Source: an uncultured Acetatifactor sp. (GTDB lineage Bacteria > Bacillota > Clostridia > Lachnospirales > Lachnospiraceae). From it: DNA of 64,000 nucleotides. Below the pieces are notes generated by a model. The model saw only the letters and a list, made by a program, of their open reading frames with translations. It was not told the DNA's origin and ran no database searches. Within the stretch, counting starts at the first letter, position 1, and the number at the start of each line of letters is the position of its first letter. Made by a program: the position numbers and the translations under genes. The stretch is from contig CAJUNZ010000003.1 of assembly GCA_910587755.1 (NCBI GenBank), forward strand, positions 1 through 64,000, in the 5' to 3' direction. This document shows, one piece after another, positions 43,218 to 55,534 of the stretch.

Positions 43218-45746
43218 TTATCTTACATATCTCACATAAGTGATAAACTGATTCCCGTTTTCCTCAAACCAATCTCTGGAATCGTTCATGCCCATCCGGC
43301 GAATGGTTCCCGTGAGAGGATTCAGGATCACCGTATTCAGGTCATTGAAACCCACAATCAGCACGGCGGAGCCATCCTCCATCAGAGCCAGCACAGGAAT
43401 ATCCCGGTTCACATAGTACAGCACCGCGTCCAGGCTGCACCCTGTGAGATCCAGCACCTCCGCCTCCTCCAGGTTGTCCTCCAGAATCCGGCAGGCCTTC
43501 TCTCCCCGGTCCAGGAAGTTCTGGGTGTTCCTGCTGATGCCCTCATAGGCCAGCATGGTGTCCAGGCACACGGCCAGGGCGCTTCGCTCCCCGGTGGCCG
43601 AAGCCTCCTTGATGGTGCCGATCTGTTTCTGGTGAACCCGGTTTCCCTTCAGCCACACAGGCACACCCTTCTCATCCACCACCACTCCCGACACAGAGTA
43701 GGCCAGATTCACCGCCCGGGCAGGGGAGATAAAGATTCCGTCAATCCCATTGGGACCATACACATAATACCGCCCGGTCTTCCCCTCCGGCAGCAGAATC
43801 TGCCTGCCACCCTCATAGACCACCTCTTTAGGAGTCAGCACCTTCAGCGACTTACTGTCAATCTCCTTTCTCACCTGGATCTGCACATAGCGCTTGTACC
43901 TTTCAATGTCCACGGCGGCTATGACGTTCTTTCCCGACTCCGCCTCTGTGTTGTTCATAATCTGGTCAGGCTCCAGCTCCCGGTAGGCCCCGGACTCCAG
44001 CCGCCGTACCCGTTCCAGGGTGATCTGGTTCTCCGATACAATGCAGTCCGTCACATAGACCCCTTCCTGGCTGTATTCTTTTAAAAGCTTTCCGGAAGAA
44101 GTACAGATGCACACCTTGTACATGGGATAGAATATGCCCCCGCTGCCGTCCTCCGCCACATCCTGGGCATAGGCCACCCCGTATATAATATCCTCCTCCA
44201 TAAATCCCAGAGGCCGCACCACCTCACCGGGGCCGGCGGAGATAATCTTAAGGGTATCCGTGCTCATATTCCTGATATGCACGGCCTCGCTGTTATAGAT
44301 GTCCTCCCCCTGGGGCCATACTGCGATCCTGCGGTTCCCCGACACCAGCAGTCCTCCGTCCTGGTCCACCTCCAGAAGGCAGGTGTAGGTCCGCTCTGCC
44401 AGGTCGATCCTGTACAGGGCGCTGTTCAGGGTAAGGTAGAGCCTCTGGTCCCGGTTCAGATACAGAAGTTCCTCCATCTCCGCCGCCAGCACCGAATAGG
44501 ACCTGTCATAGGGAATATACAGAAGTTCCTCCGTGGTATTGTATTCGCTGTTGTAAGTGTAGAGCTGAACTCCCACCTCCCCCTCGTGCCTTCCTCTGTT
44601 CATATAGCCATACACGGCAAACCACACACTGCCGCCCTCGTCCACATCCAGTATCCTAATGTCATGGCTGTCATACATGGTTCTGGGATCCGCGTTCTCC
44701 CTGTCATAAAACCGGAAGAGCACCGTCAGCTCATTGGTGGTCACATTATAGCTGAAGAGCTGCCCGGCCTCCTGGAATACAATGCAGTTGCCGTCCTTGC
44801 TCTCCATCATAGGCACGTCCATCCCTGTGATGCCAAGGAGGATCTTGTCATTGGCGCACATTCTCTCCTGGTCCGGAATCTGGGTCATGGTGCGCTCATA
44901 GTCCAACAGGTATGTCCTGTCTGTAGTGTAGCGTATGCGGAAGTATTCCCGCACTTTGTAGTAAGCCTTTCCCCCTTCATCCAGTGTGGATACCATATAG
45001 TCCAGCAGCACCGAAGCCGTCTGGGAGGCAATCTCCTTCAGCTGTATGGAGACTGCCCCCTCCTGGGTCACATTCAGATCCCCCCAGGTGATCTGCTGAA
45101 AGCTGCTGTGGATATTCACCTTGTGAAAGGAACTGTTGTCCTCCAGACGGGAGTTGGTCTCCAGATACATGGTCAGCTCCTGGGCCGCCTCTTTGTCATA
45201 GAGCTTCTCATGAAAGTCCAGGCAGTAGTTCAGTTTTTCTCCCCCGTAGAGCTGGTCACTCCACACCACCCTGGTATAATAGGCAATCTCCCTGCCTTCT
45301 GCCAGCTGCAGCAGGATGGTGAGGGAATACTCCGTATCCTTCTCAATCAGATCCTTCAGGGACAGTTCCCCTCTGATTCTGTCCCCGTCCAGAGTGTAGT
45401 CTGTGACGGGGGTGTTCTCAATAAGCCTTCTGCCGTCTGCGCTTCTGACCTCAATGGATATGCCGGCCACCTCTGCCCCGTAGGTGTCCACCGCAAAGCC
45501 CGTGTTGCGGCTCTCCCCCAGCACTGTCACCGTGTCTCTCTGAAAGGCAGGGTCCATGCCCTGGCTGTATCCATGAAGCTGATTGTACTCCATGCCCTCC
45601 ATGTCCATAACCACCATGGGCAGGGTGGCGGGGGCCATCTCCATGGTCAGGTTGTCATGCCCCTTGTTCATCATCTTGCTCACCACCACCAGGGACACCA
45701 GAAACACGGTGACAAACACAATAGACTTGACCACAGTTTTAATCAT
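43218..45746 (-). CDS. Large anchored extracellular protein with degenerate C39-like C-terminal domain
   Basis: 842 residues. A single N-terminal membrane segment (about residues 7-24) is followed by a long extracytoplasmic region. Its central part (about 300-560) has repeated Tyr/Leu-rich strands such as LLYIPYDRSYSVLAAEMEELLYLNRDQRLYL, suggestive of a beta-propeller. Residues 720-842 resemble a C39-like papain fold (ALAVCLDTMLAYEGI, VLALMEDGSAVLIVGFNDLNTVILNPLTG). Aligned by eye, the catalytic Cys is Ala and the His is Ser, so it is probably non-proteolytic. The ATG overlaps the upstream methyltransferase stop by 4 nt. Function unknown. Confidence 0.75.
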   Translation of the reverse strand: MIKTVVKSIVFVTVFLVSLVVVSKMMNKGHDNLTMEMAPATLPMVVMDMEGMEYNQLHGYSQGMDPAFQRDTVTVLGESRNTGFAVDTYGAEVAGISIEVRSADGRRLIENTPVTDYTLDGDRIRGELSLKDLIEKDTEYSLTILLQLAEGREIAYYTRVVWSDQLYGGEKLNYCLDFHEKLYDKEAAQELTMYLETNSRLEDNSSFHKVNIHSSFQQITWGDLNVTQEGAVSIQLKEIASQTASVLLDYMVSTLDEGGKAYYKVREYFRIRYTTDRTYLLDYERTMTQIPDQERMCANDKILLGITGMDVPMMESKDGNCIVFQEAGQLFSYNVTTNELTVLFRFYDRENADPRTMYDSHDIRILDVDEGGSVWFAVYGYMNRGRHEGEVGVQLYTYNSEYNTTEELLYIPYDRSYSVLAAEMEELLYLNRDQRLYLTLNSALYRIDLAERTYTCLLEVDQDGGLLVSGNRRIAVWPQGEDIYNSEAVHIRNMSTDTLKIISAGPGEVVRPLGFMEEDIIYGVAYAQDVAEDGSGGIFYPMYKVCICTSSGKLLKEYSQEGVYVTDCIVSENQITLERVRRLESGAYRELEPDQIMNNTEAESGKNVIAAVDIERYKRYVQIQVRKEIDSKSLKVLTPKEVVYEGGRQILLPEGKTGRYYVYGPNGIDGIFISPARAVNLAYSVSGVVVDEKGVPVWLKGNRVHQKQIGTIKEASATGERSALAVCLDTMLAYEGISRNTQNFLDRGEKACRILEDNLEEAEVLDLTGCSLDAVLYYVNRDIPVLALMEDGSAVLIVGFNDLNTVILNPLTGTIRRMGMNDSRDWFEENGNQFITYVRYVR

Positions 45747-46894
45747 AGAAGCTCCTTCAAAGCAGGATTCACATGCAGAAATTCCGCCATCCGGTCAAGG
45801 CCTGCACCGGAGGTCCCAGGGCGCATGCGGGAGGATTTTACCGCCCGAATCATAAGGTTCTTGGGGGTGTGCTCCATGTCAATAAACTCCACGATCTGGG
45901 TGTCATAGCCCCTCTGCTCCAGCATCTCCGCCCGCAGGGCATCCGTCACCAGAGCCGCCATGCGCTCCTTCAGCAGCCCGTATTTCAGCAGGGGCTGCAG
46001 GGTGTCACAGTGGATCTGGCCGTTGAGTTCATGCTGACAGCAGGGCACCGCCATCACCACGGCGGCCCCCCACTTCACCGCTTTCTCCAGGGCATAGTCC
46101 GTGGCCCTGTCGCAGGCGTGGAGGGACACCACCATGTCCACCCCGCCTTCCTCCTGCCAGCTGCCAATGTCCCCCACCTGAAAGTCCAGCCCCTCATATC
46201 CCAGCTCCGCCGCCAGAGCGCTGCAGCGGGCGATCACATCCGCTTTCAGATCCAGGCCCGTGACCCGGATGTCTCTGCGCTGTACCTGGTGCAGATAGTA
46301 GTACATGGCAAACGTCAAATAAGACTTCCCACAGCCAAAATCAATAATGCGGACCTGGCGGCCTGAAGGAAGCTTATCCAGTATATCCTCTATAAACTCA
46401 AGATAGCGGTTGATCTGGCGGAACTTGTCATATTTAGACCTGACCACCTGTCCCTGGGGAGTCTGAACCCCCAGGCCCACCAGGAAATCCACCGGCTCTC
46501 CCTCCGGCAGAATGTAGCGCCTGGCCCGGTTATGGGCCAGATCCCTCTCCCCTGTCTCCTGCTGAACCTCTTTGCGACGCCGTTTCAGGCTCACAGCTCC
46601 CTTTTTGCTCACCAGAACCGTGGCCTCCTCCCCCAGCGCAGCCACCTGGGCCTGCCGGAACAGCGTCTTTATATATTCCAGAAGCTTTTCCACCGCTTCC
46701 TCTTTTTCATAGTTAACATGGTACACTTTGGTCTCCCGGTAAAGAGTCTCCTGGAAACTCAAGGTTCCCTTAAGCAGCACCGGGCGGACTTTCACCTTCT
46801 CTGCCCGCTTCCTGTCCCGGGTGCCGCTGAGGGTTATCTGTATCAGATCCTCATTCAGTACCTGCAGGAAAAATTCTCTCAGTTCATCCATCAT
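45743..46894 (-). CDS. SAM-dependent methyltransferase (Methyltransf_32-like)
   Basis: 383 residues. A non-catalytic N-terminal half of about 170 residues precedes a class I methyltransferase core with SAM-binding motif IIDFGCGKSYLTFAMYYYL, acidic VTGLDLKADV and the segment VVSLHACDRATDYAL followed by MAVPCCQHEL. This HACD/PCCQ pattern is typical of PF13679-type methyltransferases, some of which act on RNA; the substrate here is unknown. It overlaps the large anchored protein gene by 4 nt, a puzzling cytoplasmic/extracellular pairing. Confidence 0.82.
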   Translation of the reverse strand: MMDELREFFLQVLNEDLIQITLSGTRDRKRAEKVKVRPVLLKGTLSFQETLYRETKVYHVNYEKEEAVEKLLEYIKTLFRQAQVAALGEEATVLVSKKGAVSLKRRRKEVQQETGERDLAHNRARRYILPEGEPVDFLVGLGVQTPQGQVVRSKYDKFRQINRYLEFIEDILDKLPSGRQVRIIDFGCGKSYLTFAMYYYLHQVQRRDIRVTGLDLKADVIARCSALAAELGYEGLDFQVGDIGSWQEEGGVDMVVSLHACDRATDYALEKAVKWGAAVVMAVPCCQHELNGQIHCDTLQPLLKYGLLKERMAALVTDALRAEMLEQRGYDTQIVEFIDMEHTPKNLMIRAVKSSRMRPGTSGAGLDRMAEFLHVNPALKELL

Positions 46895-46897
46895 TTC

Positions 46898-47299
46898 TCA
46901 AAAAATATATTTCCCTCTGCGGCCGCCGTGGCGGCGTTTATACACTTCATTGCACAGCAGCACCTGGATCATGCTCTCCGCCGGCGGCTCCTCTTCCTCA
47001 TTTTCCAGCACTTTCCGGATGGAACCGGCCAGGGCCTGCAGACTGCATCTGTCAGGATACTCGTCATAGATCATGCTGCCCTCATAGTCCGTTTTGTCCA
47101 AAATCTCCGCTATCCTCTTCTGGCAGCGCTTCACTTCACAGGGATAGGTCTGCTGCAGATACTCCAGATCCTGCAGCAGCGCAGCCTCCCTTTGCGGCGT
47201 GCACAGATCCGGATAGGTCATATAAAAAGGAAGGGGCCCATTCCAGCCCCTTGCCTTGTCTTCCTGCAGCGGCCGTAACAGCTTAGAATGAAATTCCAT
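46898..47299 (-). CDS. Conserved-looking hypothetical protein
   Basis: 133 residues from the second of two close ATGs (47299), which lies 7 nt after AGAGGG; the first is at 47305. There is no signal or membrane segment. It contains PFYMTYPDLCTPQREAALLQDLEYLQQTYPCEVKRCQKRIAEILDKTDYEGSMIYDEYPDR, a charged helical protein. No family was recognised. It sits 3 nt upstream of the methyltransferase gene and is the first gene of that unit. Confidence 0.7.
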   Translation of the reverse strand: MEFHSKLLRPLQEDKARGWNGPLPFYMTYPDLCTPQREAALLQDLEYLQQTYPCEVKRCQKRIAEILDKTDYEGSMIYDEYPDRCSLQALAGSIRKVLENEEEEPPAESMIQVLLCNEVYKRRHGGRRGKYIF

Positions 47300-47376
47300 A
47301 TGCATCCCTCTGGTTTTTTTAACAGCATATGCATGCTTTCATCCATTTGTTACCGCCCTGGACATTCCTTATTCAT

Positions 47377-47781
47377 TTATTTCAGCACCTGGATCCGCGC
47401 CAGCGCCCTCAGCAGGGCGGTCTCGGCCTTGGCAATATCCGTGTTAGGCGCCTTGCCCTGAAGCCGTTTCTCGGCGCGCTCCCTGGCGGACCTGGCACGA
47501 TCCGCGTCAACCTCCTCCGGCCACTCAATAATCTCGGCCAGAATGGTCACGCCCTCGGGCAGGATCTCCGCAAACCCCGCATGCAGAGCGGCTTTCTTCT
47601 CCGACTCCCGCTCTGTGATATTCAGCACACCGGGCTTTACGATCACCGTCATGGGGATATGTCCCGGCAGAATGCCGATCTCCCCCTCTGTGGTGTTAAA
47701 CTCCACCATATCCACCTGATTCTCGTAGAAAACCCTGTCAGGAGTGACGATGCGCAGAAAAAAAGCATTTTTATCTGCCAT
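47377..47781 (-). CDS. atpC: ATP synthase epsilon subunit
   Basis: 134 residues. The N-terminal beta-sandwich (FFLRIVTPDRVFYENQVDMVEFNTTEGEIGILPGHIPMT) and C-terminal helical hairpin (ARSARERAEKRLQGK) are typical. It is the last gene of the operon, directly after atpD. Confidence 0.94.
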   Translation of the reverse strand: MADKNAFFLRIVTPDRVFYENQVDMVEFNTTEGEIGILPGHIPMTVIVKPGVLNITERESEKKAALHAGFAEILPEGVTILAEIIEWPEEVDADRARSARERAEKRLQGKAPNTDIAKAETALLRALARIQVLK

Positions 47782-47793
47782 AAACGCACCCCC

Positions 47794-49227
<1,434 letters not shown>

Positions 49228-50100
49228 TCACCCCAGCGCCTCCGCACCGGCTATAATCTCCGTCAGCTCCTGCGTAATGGAACCCTGGCGGGCTCTGTTG
49301 TACTTTAAGGTCAGGTCGCTGATGATCTCCTCCGCATTGCTGGTGGCATTGTCCATGGCCTGCATGCGGGCGCCGTTCTCACTTGCCACGGATTCCCTCA
49401 GGGCGCCGTAGATGAGGCTTGTGATGTATTTGGGTATGAGCATATCCAGCGCCTCTGTGTCCTCCGGCTCAAAGTTCATCACTGCACCGGACTCCTGGGC
49501 CTGGTTCTCCTGCTGAGACTCTTCCTGGGAAACTCCCACCGGCAGAAGCCTCAGCAGGGTGGGAATATGGCTCACTGTATTCTTAAATCCTGTATATGCC
49601 AGGTAGATCTCCCCCACCTCGCCGGCCGCAAATGAGGACAGCAGCCGGGCGGACAGGGCCGCCGCATCTGCGTACACAGGGCTCTCCACGATGTCGCTGT
49701 CGCACTCCTTCACCTGGTAGCCCTGGCGCGCAAAAGTCTCCCGGCCCTTGTTGCCAAGACAGTAGAGCTCCAGATCCTCTTTCTTCCACTCCGGATGTCT
49801 GGTCACAAGCCTGGTAACATTGGAATTGTACCCCCCTGCCAGACCTCTGTTGGAAGTGATCACCACCACGGCTTTCTTCGGGGAACTGCCACTGGCCAGA
49901 TACCTGTGCTCCACATGTCCCACCCGCTCCAGAATACTGTTCACGGTCTGGTACATGCTTGTGAAATAATCTTTGGAGCGTTCCGCGCTTGCCCTGGCAC
50001 GCTGCAGCTTCACAGTGGACACCAGCTTCATGGCCTTCGTGATCTGCTGAGTCCCCTGGATACTGCTCTTGCGGCGCTTTATATCACGCATTGATGCCAT
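49228..50100 (-). CDS. atpG: ATP synthase gamma subunit
   Basis: 290 residues. N-terminal MRDIKRRKSSIQGTQQITKAMKLVSTVKLQRAR and C-terminal MDNATSNAEEIISDLTLKYNRARQGSITQELTEI coiled helices form the rotor shaft signature. A glutamine/glutamate-rich insert (VSQEESQQENQAQESGAV) near residues 195-212 is unusual. Confidence 0.95.
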   Translation of the reverse strand: MASMRDIKRRKSSIQGTQQITKAMKLVSTVKLQRARASAERSKDYFTSMYQTVNSILERVGHVEHRYLASGSSPKKAVVVITSNRGLAGGYNSNVTRLVTRHPEWKKEDLELYCLGNKGRETFARQGYQVKECDSDIVESPVYADAAALSARLLSSFAAGEVGEIYLAYTGFKNTVSHIPTLLRLLPVGVSQEESQQENQAQESGAVMNFEPEDTEALDMLIPKYITSLIYGALRESVASENGARMQAMDNATSNAEEIISDLTLKYNRARQGSITQELTEIIAGAEALG

Positions 50101-50114
50101 AATCTGTCCTCTTT

Positions 50115-52190
<2,076 letters not shown>

Positions 52191-52203
<13 letters not shown>

Positions 52204-52706
52204 GTCTTATCACCCATCTCCTTTATGGTCTCATCGATCAGCTGGTTCTGGACGACGGTATCCATGGATGCGGACACGACCTTGCCGGCCATGATGGATG
52301 CGACGGAGATAATCTCTTTCTTCACGTCGTCGGAGAGCTTCTGCTTCTCCAGCTGGGCCTCCACCCTGGCACGCTCCAGGATGCGTGCGGCCTCCTCCTT
52401 TGCCTGGGCGACGATCTGGTTCTCACTGCCCAGAGCCTTCCTGCGGGCCTCGCTCAAGATGCCCTCTGCTTCCTTATCCACATCCTTCAGTTTTGCCTCA
52501 TATTCCTTTTTTAAGTTCTGAGCGTTCTCCATGGCCTCCTTTGCCGTCTGCAGCTCGTTCTGGATTTTCTCCCTACGGCTGTTCAGCATCTTCCTGGCCG
52601 GATTGAACAGGAAATAGCTCAGGATAAGGAACAGGACAAAGATGGCAATGATCATCAGACAGGAATCAGCAAGCAGCTGCCAGTCCAGGTCAAACAGCCT
52701 TGACAT
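52191..52706 (-). CDS. atpF: ATP synthase b subunit
   Basis: 171 residues from the ATG at 52706 behind AGGGGGCGAG; the frame extends 9 codons upstream without need. One N-terminal membrane helix (MIIAIFVLFLILSYFLFNPARKML) is followed by a long charged coiled coil, as in the peripheral stalk. Confidence 0.93.
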
Positions 52707-52792
52707 GGACTCGCCCCCTGTTAAAAGTACCATTCTATGCCTCCTTTCTGCCTCCCGTTAAAAAATGCAACCTGCATTTGCCGCATTCATCC

Positions 52793-53089
<297 letters not shown>

Positions 53090-53105
53090 CTACTCCACAG
53101 CTGCT

Positions 53106-53846
53106 TCAGCGCCGCGTTCCATCGCCAATCTCATTTGAAATGTATGTCATGGTCAGCATGCAGAAGACATATGTCTGGATCGCTCCGGAGAACAGATCAA
53201 AATACACATGCAGCGCCGCGGGCCAGGCAGTGGCAAACCATCCCAGAAGCCCATACAGCAGTGCCATCATGGCTGTACCTGACAACACGTTGGCAAACAG
53301 ACGCAATGACAGGGAGATCGGCACCGCTATGGCGCTGATCACATTGATGGGCAGCCAGATCGGCAGCCAGGGCGGCAGGGGCGAACAGAGATCCGTCCAG
53401 ATCGTCATCGGCTTCTGGTACTTCCACTTGTTGTAGTGGATCAGCGAAAATGTCAGAACCGCCAGCGGCAGCGTGACGCCGTAATCCGCAGTGGGGGGCC
53501 TAAGGCCCAGCAGTCCTGATATATTGCTCACCAGAATAAACACAAAGATGGTTCCAATGTAGTTGTAGTACCTCGGAGCAGCCTGCCCCATTGAACCGCC
53601 TACCATGTTGTCCAGCATATCCACGATCATTTCCACTACGTTCTGAAAGCCACCAGGAACTTCCGAGCCTTTGGCCATACAGCGGTTTGCCGCGATGGCA
53701 AAGGCCACCAGGAGCAGCATCACAATCAGGATGCACACATGTGATGTGGTGATCCACACCGGGTGCCCAAAGAAGGAATATTGGAATACCCCATGTATCG
53801 TAAAGTCAACCCCGGATTCGCCGGACAACAAGATTCCATGTCCCAT
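53106..53846 (-). CDS. atpB: ATP synthase a subunit
   Basis: 246 residues with about five hydrophobic segments. SLSLRLFANVLSGTAMMALLYGLLG carries the essential stator arginine opposite the c-ring carboxylate. NVVEMIVDMLDNMVGGSMGQ and ISNISGLLGLRPPTADY-like segments are typical. It forms the ion half-channels with the c ring. Confidence 0.95.
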   Translation of the reverse strand: MGHGILLSGESGVDFTIHGVFQYSFFGHPVWITTSHVCILIVMLLLVAFAIAANRCMAKGSEVPGGFQNVVEMIVDMLDNMVGGSMGQAAPRYYNYIGTIFVFILVSNISGLLGLRPPTADYGVTLPLAVLTFSLIHYNKWKYQKPMTIWTDLCSPLPPWLPIWLPINVISAIAVPISLSLRLFANVLSGTAMMALLYGLLGWFATAWPAALHVYFDLFSGAIQTYVFCMLTMTYISNEIGDGTRR

Positions 53847-53965
53847 ACTCTCACCTCCTCTTTTTCATTTTCTTTTTTATTCGGACGACTGTGCATTTTC
53901 ACAGCCGCCTTTTCCCGGCATAAGGCAGCGCCTGCGGCCCCGTAATACCGCATTCCCGGAAAGCC

Positions 53966-54433
53966 TCACTCAGGCTCACCCTCATCCCGCGAAGGGGGCT
54001 CCTCCACAAGGGGCTCCGGCACCGGATCCGTCTCATGAAACAGCCTGTTACATAATTTATGAGTAAGCGGCTGAAGATAAGCCGTTACTTTCAAACTCAT
54101 ATAGCCCAAAAACATCACCAGAGGATCCAGGGCCGGCGCCAGAGCCGCCACAACCAGCACCGCCGCAAACAGAAAATATCGGAAGAGATATCCCCGGGTG
54201 ACAATTCCCTGGGCATTCCCCCCACTTAAAAGTGCCCTGTCCAGCGTCCGGCTCATGTGGATGCTGCCTGCAAAGGCAAAGGCAATCCCAAACCAGAGGC
54301 TCAGGGCAAACACCGACTGATCCCGTACAAAAAACGCTCCTGCCGTCTGGCAGACAAGTCCGAAAAAGACCATGCCCACTTGCATCTCCAGAAGCGTCCT
54401 ATTCATCTTTTTCAAGTTCTCCACTATTTTCAT
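53966..54433 (-). CDS. ATP synthase accessory subunit I-like protein
   Basis: 155 residues from the ATG at 54433 (a later ATG at 54406 is possible; the frame upstream is inside the neighbouring gene). About four hydrophobic segments are seen (VGMVFFGLVCQTAGAFF, FALSLWFGIAFAFAG, YFLFAAVLVVAALAPAL, MFLGYMSLKVTAYLQPL). Size and place match PF03899 AtpI-like proteins thought to help c-ring assembly. The tail is rich in Pro and Glu. Confidence 0.8.
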   Translation of the reverse strand: MKIVENLKKMNRTLLEMQVGMVFFGLVCQTAGAFFVRDQSVFALSLWFGIAFAFAGSIHMSRTLDRALLSGGNAQGIVTRGYLFRYFLFAAVLVVAALAPALDPLVMFLGYMSLKVTAYLQPLTHKLCNRLFHETDPVPEPLVEEPPSRDEGEPE

Positions 54434-54686
54434 CGGAAATATCCTGCTCCATGTCCTCTTCTTCCCCGCCGCACATTCCCCTGGCCATGCGGTAAATGTT
54501 CTGCGCCCCAGCGGCAGCGCCCGCCATGAACAGGACAATGGTGAGAACGGAGGTACCCAGCTTTCCGTCAAGCCAGATTCCCAGGGCCGTCATCATACCT
54601 ATGGGCACAATCATGTTCAGTCCAAACTGCAGAACCATGGCAAAGGACTGGAAAACAATCCGGTTATCGTCTCTGCTGCGCTTCAT
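54399..54686 (-). CDS. AtpZ/AtpI family small membrane protein
   Basis: 95 residues from the ATG at 54686 behind GGGAGGGGTT. Two hydrophobic segments are seen: FAMVLQFGLNMIVPIGMMTALGIWLDGKLG, with the G-x-x-L-D-x-x-x-G signature, and VLTIVLFMAGAAAGAQNIYRM. The C-terminus is very acidic. It is the first gene of the ATP synthase operon and overlaps the next gene by 35 nt. AtpZ-like proteins have been linked to Mg2+ handling and complex assembly. Confidence 0.82.
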   Translation of the reverse strand: MKRSRDDNRIVFQSFAMVLQFGLNMIVPIGMMTALGIWLDGKLGTSVLTIVLFMAGAAAGAQNIYRMARGMCGGEEEDMEQDISDENSGELEKDE

Positions 54687-54738
54687 AACCCCTCCCACAG
54701 GCCGCTGAAAAAGAGCCCACTTCTACCCTTCAGGCCTA

Positions 54739-54766
54739 ATTATACTCTTTTTCCCAAAAATGTCTA
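54739..54766 (-). promoter_or_regulatory. Putative promoter of the ATP synthase operon
   Basis: On the minus strand TAGACA (54761-54766), a 16-bp spacer and TATAAT (54739-54744) lie about 55 bp before the first gene. It is a near-consensus sigma-A promoter. Confidence 0.7.
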
Positions 54767-54880
54767 GGCTATTCTTTGATATTTCACCGCAAAAATTACT
54801 CTCCCCGGCAGGACCAGGAAAGACTTGACTTATACCCCCGCCGGATATATTATCTTTATACGCATTCCGGAACCCATTAT

Positions 54881-55015
54881 CAGTCCCCCAGCGCAGGGAC
54901 GGAACTTATTTTCAGTCCCCCAGCGAAGACGCCCCGGGAAAATTTCAGCTGCACGTCCCTGGCAGATGAAATTTTTCCCCTCCAGGGGGCGGCGCAGCGC
55001 AGGGACGGAACTTAT
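54881..55015 (+). repeat. Short GC-rich repeats in the leader of the DUF402 gene
   Basis: AGCGCAGGGACGGAACTTAT occurs at 54890-54909 and again at 54996-55015. CAGTCCCCCAGCG occurs at 54881-54893 and 54913-54925. GTCCC and GGGAC elements can pair in two alternative ways. The second copy ends 5 nt before the ribosome site of the DUF402 gene, so a regulatory leader is possible. Confidence 0.6.
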
Positions 55016-55033
55016 AATCAGGAGAATTATTTT

Positions 55034-55510
55034 ATGAAAATTGAGAAGATTTACCGCAGAAGAATTATCCCCGAAGAATGCATCCTCCTAAAAGACGACA
55101 TCATTATTGCGCAGGATGAAGAAACTCTTATCACCACATGGAACACCCTCCATCCCAAGGCCAGCTTTTCCCACGGCTGTTCCTGCTTCTTTCTAAAAGA
55201 GGGCATCAAAGTCAGCAAACTGTACCGCAGCGACAATACCCTGCTGCACTGGTACTGTGACATTGTGGATTACAGCTGCGACCAGGAAGGCGTTCTCACC
55301 TACACGGACCTGCTGGCGGACGTGGTGGTCCACCCGGACGGGAGCGCGAAAGTGCTGGACCTGGACGAACTGGCAGAAGCCGTGGAGAGGGGCCTGATCA
55401 CAAAGGAGCAGACCACCCGCTGCCTGAACAGCCTCCACCACCTGCTGGGCCTGGTATACCGGGAAAAATTTGACCGGCTGCAGGCCCCTCTGGAAAAACT
55501 GGGACTCTGA
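55034..55510 (+). CDS. DUF402 domain protein
   Basis: 158 residues from the ATG at 55034, 9 nt after GGAG; the longer upstream frame runs through repeats and is not favoured. LHWYCDIVDYSCDQEGVLTYTDLLADVVVHPDGSAKVLDLDELAEAVERGLIT is the core of the DUF402 (PF04167) fold, seen in nucleoside phosphatase/RNA-associated proteins. Its exact role is unknown. It is monocistronic, between two oppositely oriented operons. Confidence 0.82.
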   Translation: MKIEKIYRRRIIPEECILLKDDIIIAQDEETLITTWNTLHPKASFSHGCSCFFLKEGIKVSKLYRSDNTLLHWYCDIVDYSCDQEGVLTYTDLLADVVVHPDGSAKVLDLDELAEAVERGLITKEQTTRCLNSLHHLLGLVYREKFDRLQAPLEKLGL

Positions 55511-55534
55511 CCCTGGGAACAGTTCCCCAGTTTC

